Shown here in pieces: positions 52,654 to 61,880 of a stretch of 64,000 nt of DNA (positions are counted from its first letter, which is position 1; every line of letters starts with the position of its first letter). This DNA comes from Paenibacillus sp. RUD330. GTDB taxonomy: Bacteria > Bacillota > Bacilli > Paenibacillales > Paenibacillaceae. Under the pieces are notes generated by a model. It ran no database searches. It was not told where the DNA came from and saw only the letters and a list, made by a program, of their open reading frames with translations. The translations under genes were made by a program, and so were the position numbers. The stretch spans positions 956,001-1,020,000 of the forward strand of contig NZ_CP022655.2 in NCBI RefSeq assembly GCF_002243345.2, read 5' to 3'.

Positions 52654-53568
52654 ATGAAAGGCTTTCTCCAAGAGCTGTCCCGCAACCGAATCATGTTTCT
52701 CATGATCCTGCCTGCCCTGATCTTTTTCGTTGTCTTTTCTTATATCCCCATGGTCGGGGTCTACTACGCCTTCACGAACTTCGACTTCGAGGGCGGGCTG
52801 TTCGGCAGCGAGTTCGTCGGCATGCAGAACTTCAAGTTTCTCTACGATTCGGGCGTGCTGTGGAACCTGACCAAAAACACCGTCCTCTACAATCTGGCCT
52901 TCATCCTGCTGGGCAACGCGCTCCAGCTGCTCTGCGCGATCTTCCTCAGCGAGCTGCCGGGCAAATGGTTCCGCAAGCTGACGCAATCCATCATGTTCCT
53001 CCCCTTCTTCGTCTCGTTCGTTCTGGTCGGAGCCTTTGTGTTCAACCTTTTCAACTCCAGCAACGGCGTCATCAACACGGTGCTGGTCCAGCTCGGCCTG
53101 CAGCCGTATGATTTCTACCTGCACACCGCACCGTGGAAGTACATCATCATCTTCTTCAACATCTGGAAAGGGCTCGGCTACGGCACGATCATCTATCTGG
53201 CCGCGATCATGAGCATCAGCGACGAATACCATGAAGCCGCGAAGATCGACGGAGCGAACATTTTCAAGCGGATCCGCTACATCACGCTTCCGATGCTCGT
53301 TCCGACCTTCATCCTGCTGATCCTGCTCAGTCTGGGAGGCATTTTGAAAGGGCAGTTCGACCTGTTCTACCAGATCATCGGCAGCAACGGCGTCCTTTAC
53401 AACTCGACGGACATCATCGACACCTACGTCTACCGCTCGCTTGCCGTCAACTTCGATATCGGCATGGGCACGGCAGCGGGACTGTACCAGAGCTTCTTCG
53501 GACTGGTGCTGGTCGTTGCGGTGAACTACATCATTCGCAAAACGCATAAAGACTACGCGTTGTTCTAG
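52654..53568 (+). CDS. ABC transporter permease (LplB type)
   Basis: A 304-residue membrane subunit of the type used for complex oligosaccharides. Six helices; the N-terminal NRIMFLMILPALIFFVVFSYIPMVGVYYAF is typical of LplB/YteP. The EAA loop reads YHEAAKIDGANIFKRIRYITLP. GGAGGT lies 7 nt before the ATG. It precedes the second permease by 12 bp. Confidence 0.93.
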   Translation: MKGFLQELSRNRIMFLMILPALIFFVVFSYIPMVGVYYAFTNFDFEGGLFGSEFVGMQNFKFLYDSGVLWNLTKNTVLYNLAFILLGNALQLLCAIFLSELPGKWFRKLTQSIMFLPFFVSFVLVGAFVFNLFNSSNGVINTVLVQLGLQPYDFYLHTAPWKYIIIFFNIWKGLGYGTIIYLAAIMSISDEYHEAAKIDGANIFKRIRYITLPMLVPTFILLILLSLGGILKGQFDLFYQIIGSNGVLYNSTDIIDTYVYRSLAVNFDIGMGTAAGLYQSFFGLVLVVAVNYIIRKTHKDYALF

Positions 53569-53580
53569 GAGGAGCCGCTC

Positions 53581-54468
53581 ATGAAAATCCGCACGGAGAA
53601 ATCGACCCATGTGTTCAACGCGATCGGATACGTCTTGATGACGCTCTTCGCCCTGCTCTGCCTGCTGCCGTTCCTGCTCATCGTGTCGGGCTCGTTCTCC
53701 TCGGAGAACGAGATCATCACCGAGGGCTTCAAGCTCGTCCCCGATCAATTTTCCGTGGATGCCTACCGCGCCGTCTTCAGCGATCCGACGCAGATCTTCA
53801 ACGCCTACCGGGTATCCATCCTGCTCACGATATGCGGGACGGCGCTGGGGCTGTTCCTGACCTCGATGGCGGGATACGTCCTGTCCCGCCAGGATTTCAA
53901 ATACCGGGGCAATCTGGCGTTCTTCATCTACTTCACGACGCTGTTCAGCGGCGGCCTGATTCCCTGGTACATCCTCATCGTCAACCATCTGCAGCTCAAG
54001 GACAACTACTTGGCGCTGCTGCTTCCGGGACTGCTCAGCGCTTGGAACATCATTCTCATGAAAAATTTCATGAAGTCGATTCCGGAGTCGATCTCCGAAT
54101 CGGCCAAGATCGACGGCGCCGGCGACTTCACCATCTACCGCAAGCTGATCCTGCCGCTGTCGGCTCCAGGCTTGGCGACGATCGGACTGTTCATGGCGCT
54201 GGCCTACTGGAATGATTGGTTCACGGCCAATCTGTTCATCACGACGGAGTCGAAGTATCCGCTGCAGTTTCTGCTCTACAAGATTCTCGCCAGCGCAGCC
54301 GTGCTCAAGACGAGCATCGCGGGCAATCTGTCGCCGGACTTCAAGCCGCCGGCCGAGACGCTCAAGATGGCTGCCGCTGTCATTGTAACGGGCCCGATCA
54401 TTTTCTTGTATCCTTTCGTGCAGCGCTTCTTTGTGAAGGGGCTGACCATCGGGGCGGTGAAGGGCTGA
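53581..54468 (+). CDS. ABC transporter permease (LplC/YtcP type)
   Basis: Second permease of the oligosaccharide importer, 295 residues. Helix 1 (NAIGYVLMTLFALLCLLPFLLIVSGSFSSE) and the EAA loop SESAKIDGAGDFTIYRKLILP are clear, and the C-terminal QRFFVKGLTIGAVKG is the LplC hallmark. The RBS AGGAGG lies 5 nt before the ATG. The binding-protein gene is separated by a 760-bp repeat-rich gap. Confidence 0.93.
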   Translation: MKIRTEKSTHVFNAIGYVLMTLFALLCLLPFLLIVSGSFSSENEIITEGFKLVPDQFSVDAYRAVFSDPTQIFNAYRVSILLTICGTALGLFLTSMAGYVLSRQDFKYRGNLAFFIYFTTLFSGGLIPWYILIVNHLQLKDNYLALLLPGLLSAWNIILMKNFMKSIPESISESAKIDGAGDFTIYRKLILPLSAPGLATIGLFMALAYWNDWFTANLFITTESKYPLQFLLYKILASAAVLKTSIAGNLSPDFKPPAETLKMAAAVIVTGPIIFLYPFVQRFFVKGLTIGAVKG

Positions 54469-55230
54469 TGGCTTGCCTTTTCCGCAGGCGTGGGATGAGG
54501 ATGAACCGGAGCACGCTCAGGGATTCCGCGGGGATGCTCCGGAGCACGCTCAGGGATTCCACAGGCGGATAGCCCTTCCAATCGCTGTTGAACCCGGATT
54601 TCTTCGATCCACTAAGCCATCCGGCTGTGGAAATCCGGCTTCAAAGGCGACCGCTGACGCTTTTCCAGAGCTATTCCGCCCGCTCCATCCCCTCGCGGAT
54701 GATCACCCCTCCGATTGCGTGAACTCGCTCCGCTCTCACGCTAGGCGGAAGGAAGCGCAATTCGCTCCGCCCTTGCGCTGAAGGAGCAGGGAGGCGCGGC
54801 TCGCTCCGCCCTCCGCGCAGAAGGAAGGCGCGAACTCGCTCCGCCCTTGCGCTGAAGGAGCAGGGAAGCGCAATTCGCTCCGCCCTTGCGCTGAAGTTGC
54901 AGGGAGCCGCGAACTCGCTCCGCTCCCGAGCCTTTAGAAGAAAAGGGCGCAGCCGACAGTGATGAGGCGGCTGAAAGGCAAGTTGGAAAGCGCTTACGAC
55001 ATGGGCTCGCTCATGGAGAAGCGTCAGCGGTCGCTTCTGCAAGCCGAATGGCTCTTTCTGCCAGTCAGGCAAGCAGAAGCGATGATAAGAGAGGCATGCA
55101 AGAACGAGAGCAGAGAACGAGAGCAGAGAACGAGAGCAGAGAACGAGAGCAGAGAACGAGAGCAAAGAACGAGAGCAAAGAACGAGAACGATCGGGCTGC
55201 CATTTTGAACCTAACTAGGAGGAGTCTATC
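54469..55230. repeat. Repeat-rich intergenic block (33-, 39- and 13-bp repeats)
   Basis: No gene is supported in these 760 bp. GGAGCACGCTCAGGGATTCC occurs twice (54508, 54541; 33-bp period), each copy near TGCTCC. From 54725 to 54930 six imperfect units of about 35-40 bp share TCGCTCCGC (54725, 54762, 54801, 54836, 54875, 54915). At 55103-55190 a purine-rich 13-bp unit (AACGAGAGCAGAG) is repeated about seven times. The block separates permease and binding-protein genes of one transport system. Confidence 0.8.
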
Positions 55231-56874
55231 ATGAACAAAAAGAAAACAGTCGGCCTGGCGATGACGACGGTGCTGCTGGCAGGAGTGCTGACAGCCTGCA
55301 GCGGAAACAGCGGAAACAACGGAAACAACGGAAACAACGGAAACAACGGAAACAACGGCAGCGCCGAAAATGCCGGAGCTGCAGCCAATAACGGAGCTGC
55401 CGCGGACAACGGAGCCGCCCCGTCGGCAGATCCGGCCAAGATCGATACGTCCAAGAAGGTGGAGCTCGTCTGGTACGTGCTCGGGGACAGCCACAAGGAC
55501 AGCCCGCAGGTACAGGAAGAGATCAACAAAATGCTGGAGAAGGACATCAACGCCACGATCAAGCTGAACTTCACGACCTGGAACGACTGGCAGACGAAAT
55601 ACAATCTGCTGCTGACGTCCGGTGAGAAGGTCGACATGGTGTTCGCCTCCACCTGGGCCGACTACTACAAGTTCGCCGATCAAGGCGCGTTCAAGGATCT
55701 GACGGACCTGATCCCGACGTATATGCCGGAAACGTGGAAAACCGTACCGAAGCAGGACTGGACGGAAGCGACGGTTCAAGGAAAGATCTTTGCCGTACCG
55801 AGCACATATCCGGAGTACACGCCCGACGGGCTCGTCTACCGCGAGGACTGGCGCAAGGAGCTGAACGTGCCGGAAATCAAGGATCTCGATTCGATCGAAG
55901 CCTATCTGGAAGCCGTCAAAACGCAGAAAAAGGTCACGCCGATCAACGGCAAGGCCTGGAACGAAGTATTCACGCTGTTCAAAGCCTATGAAGGCTACGA
56001 GCAGATCGGCGGAGACAGCGGGGTCATCGTGGCCAAATCTTATGATGCGCCGCGCGATCTGATCAACTATGCCGAGACGCCGGAGTTCGAGCAGTTCGTC
56101 AAGCGCATGAAGACATGGTCGGAAAAAGGCTTCTGGACCTCGGATACGCTTTCCTCGCAGAAGGAAGCCGGCGATGCCCTCAAGGCGGGCACGGGCGGAG
56201 CCTACTGGCGCAACGCTCCCGGCGCCGGCGGATTCATCGTCGATGCCGAGAAGGCGAACAAAGGCGCGGCTGAGTACGGGTACTTCCCGTTCACGCGCTT
56301 CCACAACTACGCGATGCCGACGCTGTCGGTCAACAACGCGATGGCGATACCAAAAAGCTCGAAAAATCCGGAGCGCTCGCTGATGGCGCTGGAAAAAATC
56401 CGGACGGACGAGAAGTATTTCGACCTGCTCACCTACGGCATCAAGGACTTGGACTACAATCTCAGCGAAGACGGCAAGCTGGTCATCACGCCTCCAAAGG
56501 GCAAGGAAAACGACAAAACCTTCAAGAACTACGGCATTACAAGCTGGGGCTGGCGTGTCGAAAGCCTGATCAAAGAAGAGCAAGCCGGGGGATGGAAGCA
56601 GTTCCCGACGCTGCTCGAGGAATTCAAGGCTGAAAGCAAGCCGAACATCTTCTCTCCGATCATCATGGACTACAAGCCGGTGAAATCGCAGCAGGCCGCG
56701 GTCAACCAAGTCATTCAGCAGTACGGCATGCCGCTCATGATGGGTCTGGTGCCGAATGTGGACAAAGCGCTTGAAACGTACCGCAAGCAGCTCAAGGCTG
56801 CCGGTGTCGATCAAGTGATGGATTACGTGAAGGAACAAGCCAACAAGTATTATGACGAGAAGGGCATTCAGTAG
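55231..56874 (+). CDS. Oligosaccharide-binding lipoprotein with DUF3502 tail (LipO type)
   Basis: Solute-binding partner of the LplBC-type permeases, 547 residues. The lipoprotein signal ends in LTACS. Next is a linker of Gly-Asn-Asn repeats (GNSGNNGNNGNNGNNGNNG) encoded by 9-bp DNA repeats. The binding fold starts at VELVWYVLGDSHKDSPQVQEEINKMLEKDINA, and the C-terminal third (NIFSPIIMDYKPVKSQQAAVNQVIQQYG) is a DUF3502 domain. AGGAGGAG lies 8 nt before the ATG. A terminator follows at 56920. Its ligand is probably a product of the GH30 enzyme (inference). Confidence 0.92.
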   Translation: MNKKKTVGLAMTTVLLAGVLTACSGNSGNNGNNGNNGNNGNNGSAENAGAAANNGAAADNGAAPSADPAKIDTSKKVELVWYVLGDSHKDSPQVQEEINKMLEKDINATIKLNFTTWNDWQTKYNLLLTSGEKVDMVFASTWADYYKFADQGAFKDLTDLIPTYMPETWKTVPKQDWTEATVQGKIFAVPSTYPEYTPDGLVYREDWRKELNVPEIKDLDSIEAYLEAVKTQKKVTPINGKAWNEVFTLFKAYEGYEQIGGDSGVIVAKSYDAPRDLINYAETPEFEQFVKRMKTWSEKGFWTSDTLSSQKEAGDALKAGTGGAYWRNAPGAGGFIVDAEKANKGAAEYGYFPFTRFHNYAMPTLSVNNAMAIPKSSKNPERSLMALEKIRTDEKYFDLLTYGIKDLDYNLSEDGKLVITPPKGKENDKTFKNYGITSWGWRVESLIKEEQAGGWKQFPTLLEEFKAESKPNIFSPIIMDYKPVKSQQAAVNQVIQQYGMPLMMGLVPNVDKALETYRKQLKAAGVDQVMDYVKEQANKYYDEKGIQ

Positions 56875-56919
56875 GAGATATTCCCCTTGCAATTGAAATC
56901 GACATAAAGATAGTTCCCG

Positions 56920-56955
56920 CGGTCCCTTGGAGATGAACTCCTTGGGGCCGTTTTT
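56920..56955 (+). terminator. Terminator after the binding-protein gene
   Basis: CGGTCCCTTGGAG (56920-56932) pairs with CTCCTTGGGGCCG (56938-56950) with two T-T mismatches, then five T. The remaining 56956-57176 has no gene or clear element. Confidence 0.75.
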
Positions 56956-57176
56956 CTGTTCGATGCCGCGGTTGATTATTTTCTCTTCAAATACGATCAA
57001 AACCTGACAGGAAGCGCTTTCTTTTCAGTTTGCTGGAGAACTCTGTCCGATACAATACAGATTGTGCAATAGTCTCGCCTGCCGGTAGATCTTTACTCGC
57101 AGACCAGCTCAATTCTTATGTGGATGGAGGAACAGGGATTTTGATTTCCTACTATTAAGGCAAAGGAGAAATAGAG

Positions 57177-60100
57177 GTGCACAACATGTTCGGGATAGCA
57201 AAACAAAAGAAGATGATCACGGTTGTCCTTGCATTGGCCTTATCCGCAATGATGTTTTCAGGGATCATCGCGGCCGAGGGTACGGCCACATCGAAGATCG
57301 AAGCCAGTTCCGCTACGACAACTGTAGGGGAGGAGGTGACCTTCACCTCCACTTTATTCGATCAAGCCGACGGCGGGACGACACCGGAAGGATCCGTCAC
57401 CTTCAAGGACGGCGATCAAGTCCTGAGTACGGTCGCATTATCTGCGGCTGAACCGATGATAGCGGCAGCGACGACTAGAGTCACTCCTCCTTCCGGTGGA
57501 ACGACAACGGGCTGCATGTCTGCTTGTCCCATTATTCAATGGGGGGAATACTCCTATCGGGCTTACAGCTATTGGGATAATCGCCTTGCGTTGAACATTG
57601 TCGCTTACGATTCCTCCGGCAATATGGTCCGGCAATGGGAAAAGGGAGGAGCGCGTTATTTATCGCAGATTACGATGGATTCCGCAGCCCGGACCTTCAC
57701 CTTCTGGGGCCAAGACAACATGACGATCACGATCGGATGGGAGGAGCTTCTGAGCCCTTCGGCCAGCGCGAGCTTCAAGACATCCAAGCTGGCGATCGGC
57801 ACGCACTCCATTGCCGCTGTCTTCTCCGGAGACGACAACCATCCGGCCAATTCGTCCGTCATTCCTTATACCGTGCATGCCAGGTATACAGCGACCTATG
57901 ACGGCAACGGCAGCACCGGAGGTGATGTGCCGGCCAACAGCGGCTCGTATAAGGGCACGAAGGTGTCGGTGTCCGGCAACGACGGCAATCTGGCGAGGAC
58001 GGGGTACACGTTCGGAGGCTGGAACACGCAGGCGGATGGACAGGGGACTTATTATGCGCCAGGAGCCGAGGGCACCATCTCGTCCGATGTGAAGCTGTAC
58101 GCGAAGTGGACGAAGCTTTTAAACGTTGGAACAGGCACTGCAAGCGATCCTTATCAGATTGCGTCCGGGGAAGAGCTGGATACGATCAGGAATTATTTGA
58201 TTCCGGGACTTTATTTCAAGCTGACGGCGGATATCGATCTGAGCAGCTACAGCCAAGGATGGATGCCGATCGGGGATTCTATTCAACCCTTTCCGGGAAA
58301 TATAGACGGCAATGGACACAGGATTACTGGCTTGACGATCAATAGACCGAACGAAAACTATGTAGGGCTGTTTGGTTATCTAAGCAATAATTCGAGCATC
58401 ACCGATATGAAGCTGGAAAATGCAAATGTTACCGGCCGACAAGATGTAGGCGGCTTGGTAGGCCGCAACTTTGGCGGAACGATCAGCAACAGCTACGCAT
58501 CAGGGAGCGTAACAGGGAAAAGCTCCAACGTGGGCGGATTAATCGGCTACAATTACTTTTCCGGAACGATCAGCAACAGCTTCGCCACAGGAAGCGTAAC
58601 GGGTGGCGGCTCCAGCGCAGGCGGTTTGATCGGCTACAATCTTGGAACGATCAGCAGCAGCTTCGCCACAGGAAATGTAGTCGGCAGCGGCTCCAATGCG
58701 GGCGGCTTGATCGGCAACAATGTCGGGATGATCAGCAGCAGCTATGCGGCAGGAGATGTAACAGGCAACGGCTCCAATGCAGGCGGCCTGACGGGCGCCA
58801 ACAATGGAGAGATCCGCACCAGCTATGCGGCAGGAGCGGTAGCAGGAAACGGCTCCAATGCAGGCGGACTGACAGGCATCAATAATGGAACGGTCAAAGA
58901 CAGCTTCTACGACTCGGATACGACGGGACAATCGGATGCGGGCAAAGGCGTCGGCCTGACGACCGAGGAGATGAAGACGCAAAGCAGGTATGCAGATTCA
59001 AGCTGGGACTTCGCAACCGTATGGGGAATGAGTTCGTCCCGCCATAACGGATATCCCTACCTGCAGGCGTTTCAAAAATTTGTGGCCTATGACGGGAACG
59101 GAAACACGGACGGGATCGCGCCGGCCGACAGCAAGTGGTACTCGCAAGGAGTAACGGTCAACGTATACGGCCAGCCGGTCACTTTAGCCAAGACGCACTA
59201 CACGTTCGCAGGGTGGAATGCAGCGGCGGATGGAAGCGGAAAGGATTATGCCGCAGGGTCTGCGTTCAGCATGGGCTCGTCCGATGTGATCCTGTATGCG
59301 AAGTGGGCCTTGAATCCGACCTACACGGTGACGTATGACGGCAACGGCAGTACAGGAGGAAGCGTGCCGACCGACGGCGGCTCGTATGAGCAAGGCGTTG
59401 CGGCGTCGGTATATGGCAACAACGGAAATCTGGTGAAAACAGGCTTCACGTTCGCAGGCTGGAATGCCGCGGCGGACGGAACCGGAACGGATTATGCTGC
59501 GGGCGCCGACTTCATTTTAGGATCATCCGATGTGATCCTGTATGCGAAGTGGACCTTGAACCCGACCTACACGGTGACGTATGACGGCAACGGCAGCACA
59601 GGAGGAAGCGTGCCGGCCGACGGCGGCTCGTATGAGCAAGGCGCCGCTGTGCAGGTATATGGCAACAACGGAAATCTGGTGAAAACAGGCTTCACGTTCG
59701 CAGGCTGGAATACCGCGGCGGATGGAACCGGAACGGATTATGCCGCAGGAGCCGCACTTAGGATGGGCATGCAGCCCGTCACCTTGTATGCGCAATGGCT
59801 GTCGGCGAATACGTTGTTGTCCGGCTTGTCCGTGGATCAAGGAACGCTCGATTTTTCACCGTCGCAGACGAAATATGCTGTAGAGGTGGCGAATTCGGTT
59901 ACGAGCGTCGACCTGTTCCTGAGCAAAGGGGATCCTGCCCAAGCCCTGACGGTTGCGGGGGCGACTTACCGTTCCGTAACGGAGCATGTGTACGCCTACG
60001 ACGCTTCGGGCTTGGCCGTCGGGCCGAACCCCATTGGGATTACGGTGACGGCTGAAGACGGGGCGAACACAGCCTATGTGGTTACCGTCATCCGCAAAGA

Positions 60101-61802
60101 TGTCATGGGAGAGCCGATGAAACTAGACCCTTCGGTCCGTACGCTGACTTTCCCTGGCGGGCTTACGATCAAGCTGCCTGACGGACTGGCCATTCCCGAA
60201 GGGGCGACATTGACGGTGCGGAATTCAAACGCCGCTCCGACTGATCCGGTCAAGCTGGCCAAAGCCGGACAAGTGATCGATTTCCAATTTGCAGGCCTGA
60301 CCATCGATCAGCCTGTAGAGATCACACTCGGGTATGACGAGAATTCAGATCGCGGCAAACTCGCGATCTTCTACTACAACGAACGGACGGGCAAGTGGGA
60401 CTATCAGCCTTCTCGAGTGTCGGACAACGGAATCAAGGCGTCGGTCAGCCATTTCTCCATCTATGGGGTGCTTGCGGATACGACCGCGCCGGATCAGGTG
60501 ACGGTCGCGGCGGGTGCCGTCACGACAGGCTCCATTACGCTCCATCTCTCGGCGCACGACGATTCGGGCATATCCAGCTATCGGATTTTCCGCGATGGGA
60601 CGCTCATTGCGGAAACGCCGGAGAGCATTTATGTCGATGCCGGCCTTGCCGCTTCGAGGACATATGCCTATACTGTCAAGGCTGTTGATATGCTGGGCAA
60701 TAGCTCGTCTGGGAGCGAAAGCATAACGGTCGCAACAAGCGGCGTTGGCGGCGACACGGGCACGTCGACCCCGCCGCCGAGCGGCGGCGGCTCCTCTACA
60801 CCGCCTGCGAGCGACTCCAAAATCATCTCCACAAACGGCCGTTTGACGCTTCCTGCCGGCAAAGCGGGAGAAGTCAGCCTCGGCGATGACATCACGATCG
60901 TCATTCCCGCTGATGCCAGCGGCAAGGATATGGTCGTCACGATCGAGAAGGTCTCCGACCTCCAGACGTTGATTGGGAGCAAGGACGTTCTGCTCAGTCC
61001 GGTATTCGAACTTCTGAAAAATTTCAAGGAGAACTTCGACAAGCCGGTTACGCTCTCTTTCAAGTTTGATGCAAGCGGCTTGAAGGGCAAGGAGAAGCCG
61101 GCCGTCTTCTACTATGACGAAGCGAAGAGGGAATGGGTGAAGGTCGGCGGCATCGTGAGCGGCAGCACCATCGCCGCAGATGTCGATCATTTCACAAAAT
61201 ACGCTGTATTTGCGGCAGCCGATGCCGCTCCGCCGGCAACGGACGGATCCGCGACGAAAGCGGGCTTCAGCGATATCGGCGCACACTGGGCGGAAGCCGG
61301 CATCAAGCAAGCGGTGAGCGCCGGCATCGTCAGCGGTTATCCCGACGGCACGTTCAAGCCGGGTCGTACCGTAACGCGCGCGGAATTCGCCGTCATGCTG
61401 ATGAATGCGCTCAAACCGCAAGGAGACGGAGCGGCGCCGCTGGCGTTCGCCGACAAGGCGAAGATCGGCTCCTGGGCGCAGAAATCGATCATGCAGGCCG
61501 TGCAAGCGGGTGTTGTCAATGGCTACGAAGACGGCACCTTCCGCCCGAATGCCGAAATTACTCGTGCCGAAATGGCCGTGGCGATCGCAAAGGCGCTGGG
61601 CCAGACGGACGAAGCGGCTGCGGCATCCGGCTTCGCAGATGATAAAGACATTCCGGACTGGGCGAAAGGCGCGGTGGCGGAAATGAAGCAGCGGGGCATG
61701 ATCAAAGGCAAAGGCGCAAACGAATTTGTTCCTGGAGGCAAAGCGACCAGAGCAGAGGCGGTAACGATGCTGTTGAACATGCTGGCGCAAATGAGCAAGT
61801 AA
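57177..61802 (+). CDS. Giant S-layer (SLH) surface protein with InlB-type and GLUG repeats
   Basis: A 1541-residue exported surface protein. Signal peptide (about 1-33), an Ig-like domain (36-105, TTTVGEEVTFTSTLFDQ), and an InlB B-type repeat (235-312, YTATYDGNGSTGGDVP). Six GLUG-type repeats follow (about 400-580, each like VGGLIGYN-GTISNSFATGSVTG), then three more B repeats (634-710, 713-792, 793-874) and a cadherin-like sandwich (about 878-965). A fibronectin-like stretch and a Ser/Pro linker lead to three SLH domains from residue 1362 on (TRAEFAVMLM, TRAEMAVAIA, TRAEAVTMLL) that bind pyruvylated wall polymer. The start is GTG at 57177, 8 nt after AGGAG. Likely adhesive; no enzyme motif is seen. 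Confidence 0.93.
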   Translation: MHNMFGIAKQKKMITVVLALALSAMMFSGIIAAEGTATSKIEASSATTTVGEEVTFTSTLFDQADGGTTPEGSVTFKDGDQVLSTVALSAAEPMIAAATTRVTPPSGGTTTGCMSACPIIQWGEYSYRAYSYWDNRLALNIVAYDSSGNMVRQWEKGGARYLSQITMDSAARTFTFWGQDNMTITIGWEELLSPSASASFKTSKLAIGTHSIAAVFSGDDNHPANSSVIPYTVHARYTATYDGNGSTGGDVPANSGSYKGTKVSVSGNDGNLARTGYTFGGWNTQADGQGTYYAPGAEGTISSDVKLYAKWTKLLNVGTGTASDPYQIASGEELDTIRNYLIPGLYFKLTADIDLSSYSQGWMPIGDSIQPFPGNIDGNGHRITGLTINRPNENYVGLFGYLSNNSSITDMKLENANVTGRQDVGGLVGRNFGGTISNSYASGSVTGKSSNVGGLIGYNYFSGTISNSFATGSVTGGGSSAGGLIGYNLGTISSSFATGNVVGSGSNAGGLIGNNVGMISSSYAAGDVTGNGSNAGGLTGANNGEIRTSYAAGAVAGNGSNAGGLTGINNGTVKDSFYDSDTTGQSDAGKGVGLTTEEMKTQSRYADSSWDFATVWGMSSSRHNGYPYLQAFQKFVAYDGNGNTDGIAPADSKWYSQGVTVNVYGQPVTLAKTHYTFAGWNAAADGSGKDYAAGSAFSMGSSDVILYAKWALNPTYTVTYDGNGSTGGSVPTDGGSYEQGVAASVYGNNGNLVKTGFTFAGWNAAADGTGTDYAAGADFILGSSDVILYAKWTLNPTYTVTYDGNGSTGGSVPADGGSYEQGAAVQVYGNNGNLVKTGFTFAGWNTAADGTGTDYAAGAALRMGMQPVTLYAQWLSANTLLSGLSVDQGTLDFSPSQTKYAVEVANSVTSVDLFLSKGDPAQALTVAGATYRSVTEHVYAYDASGLAVGPNPIGITVTAEDGANTAYVVTVIRKDVMGEPMKLDPSVRTLTFPGGLTIKLPDGLAIPEGATLTVRNSNAAPTDPVKLAKAGQVIDFQFAGLTIDQPVEITLGYDENSDRGKLAIFYYNERTGKWDYQPSRVSDNGIKASVSHFSIYGVLADTTAPDQVTVAAGAVTTGSITLHLSAHDDSGISSYRIFRDGTLIAETPESIYVDAGLAASRTYAYTVKAVDMLGNSSSGSESITVATSGVGGDTGTSTPPPSGGGSSTPPASDSKIISTNGRLTLPAGKAGEVSLGDDITIVIPADASGKDMVVTIEKVSDLQTLIGSKDVLLSPVFELLKNFKENFDKPVTLSFKFDASGLKGKEKPAVFYYDEAKREWVKVGGIVSGSTIAADVDHFTKYAVFAAADAAPPATDGSATKAGFSDIGAHWAEAGIKQAVSAGIVSGYPDGTFKPGRTVTRAEFAVMLMNALKPQGDGAAPLAFADKAKIGSWAQKSIMQAVQAGVVNGYEDGTFRPNAEITRAEMAVAIAKALGQTDEAAAASGFADDKDIPDWAKGAVAEMKQRGMIKGKGANEFVPGGKATRAEAVTMLLNMLAQMSK

Positions 61803-61813
61803 AGGAAACGGAA

Positions 61814-61849
61814 CAGGCTGCTGCGAGTCCAACTCGAAGCAGCCTGGTT
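61814..61849 (+). terminator. Terminator after SLH protein
   Basis: A 15-bp stem with one mismatch (61814-61828 with 61832-61846), loop CCA, ending GTTT. It lies in the convergent gap with the MocR gene. Confidence 0.8.
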
Positions 61850-61880
61850 TCATGAGGAGGAAGTAGTTGACAGCCGGCTT

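Noticed and set aside
54959-55234. 91-codon frame ending just after the binding-protein start
   Set aside because: No ribosome binding site, half of it is the 13-bp repeat, and it overlaps the real start; better seen as non-coding.
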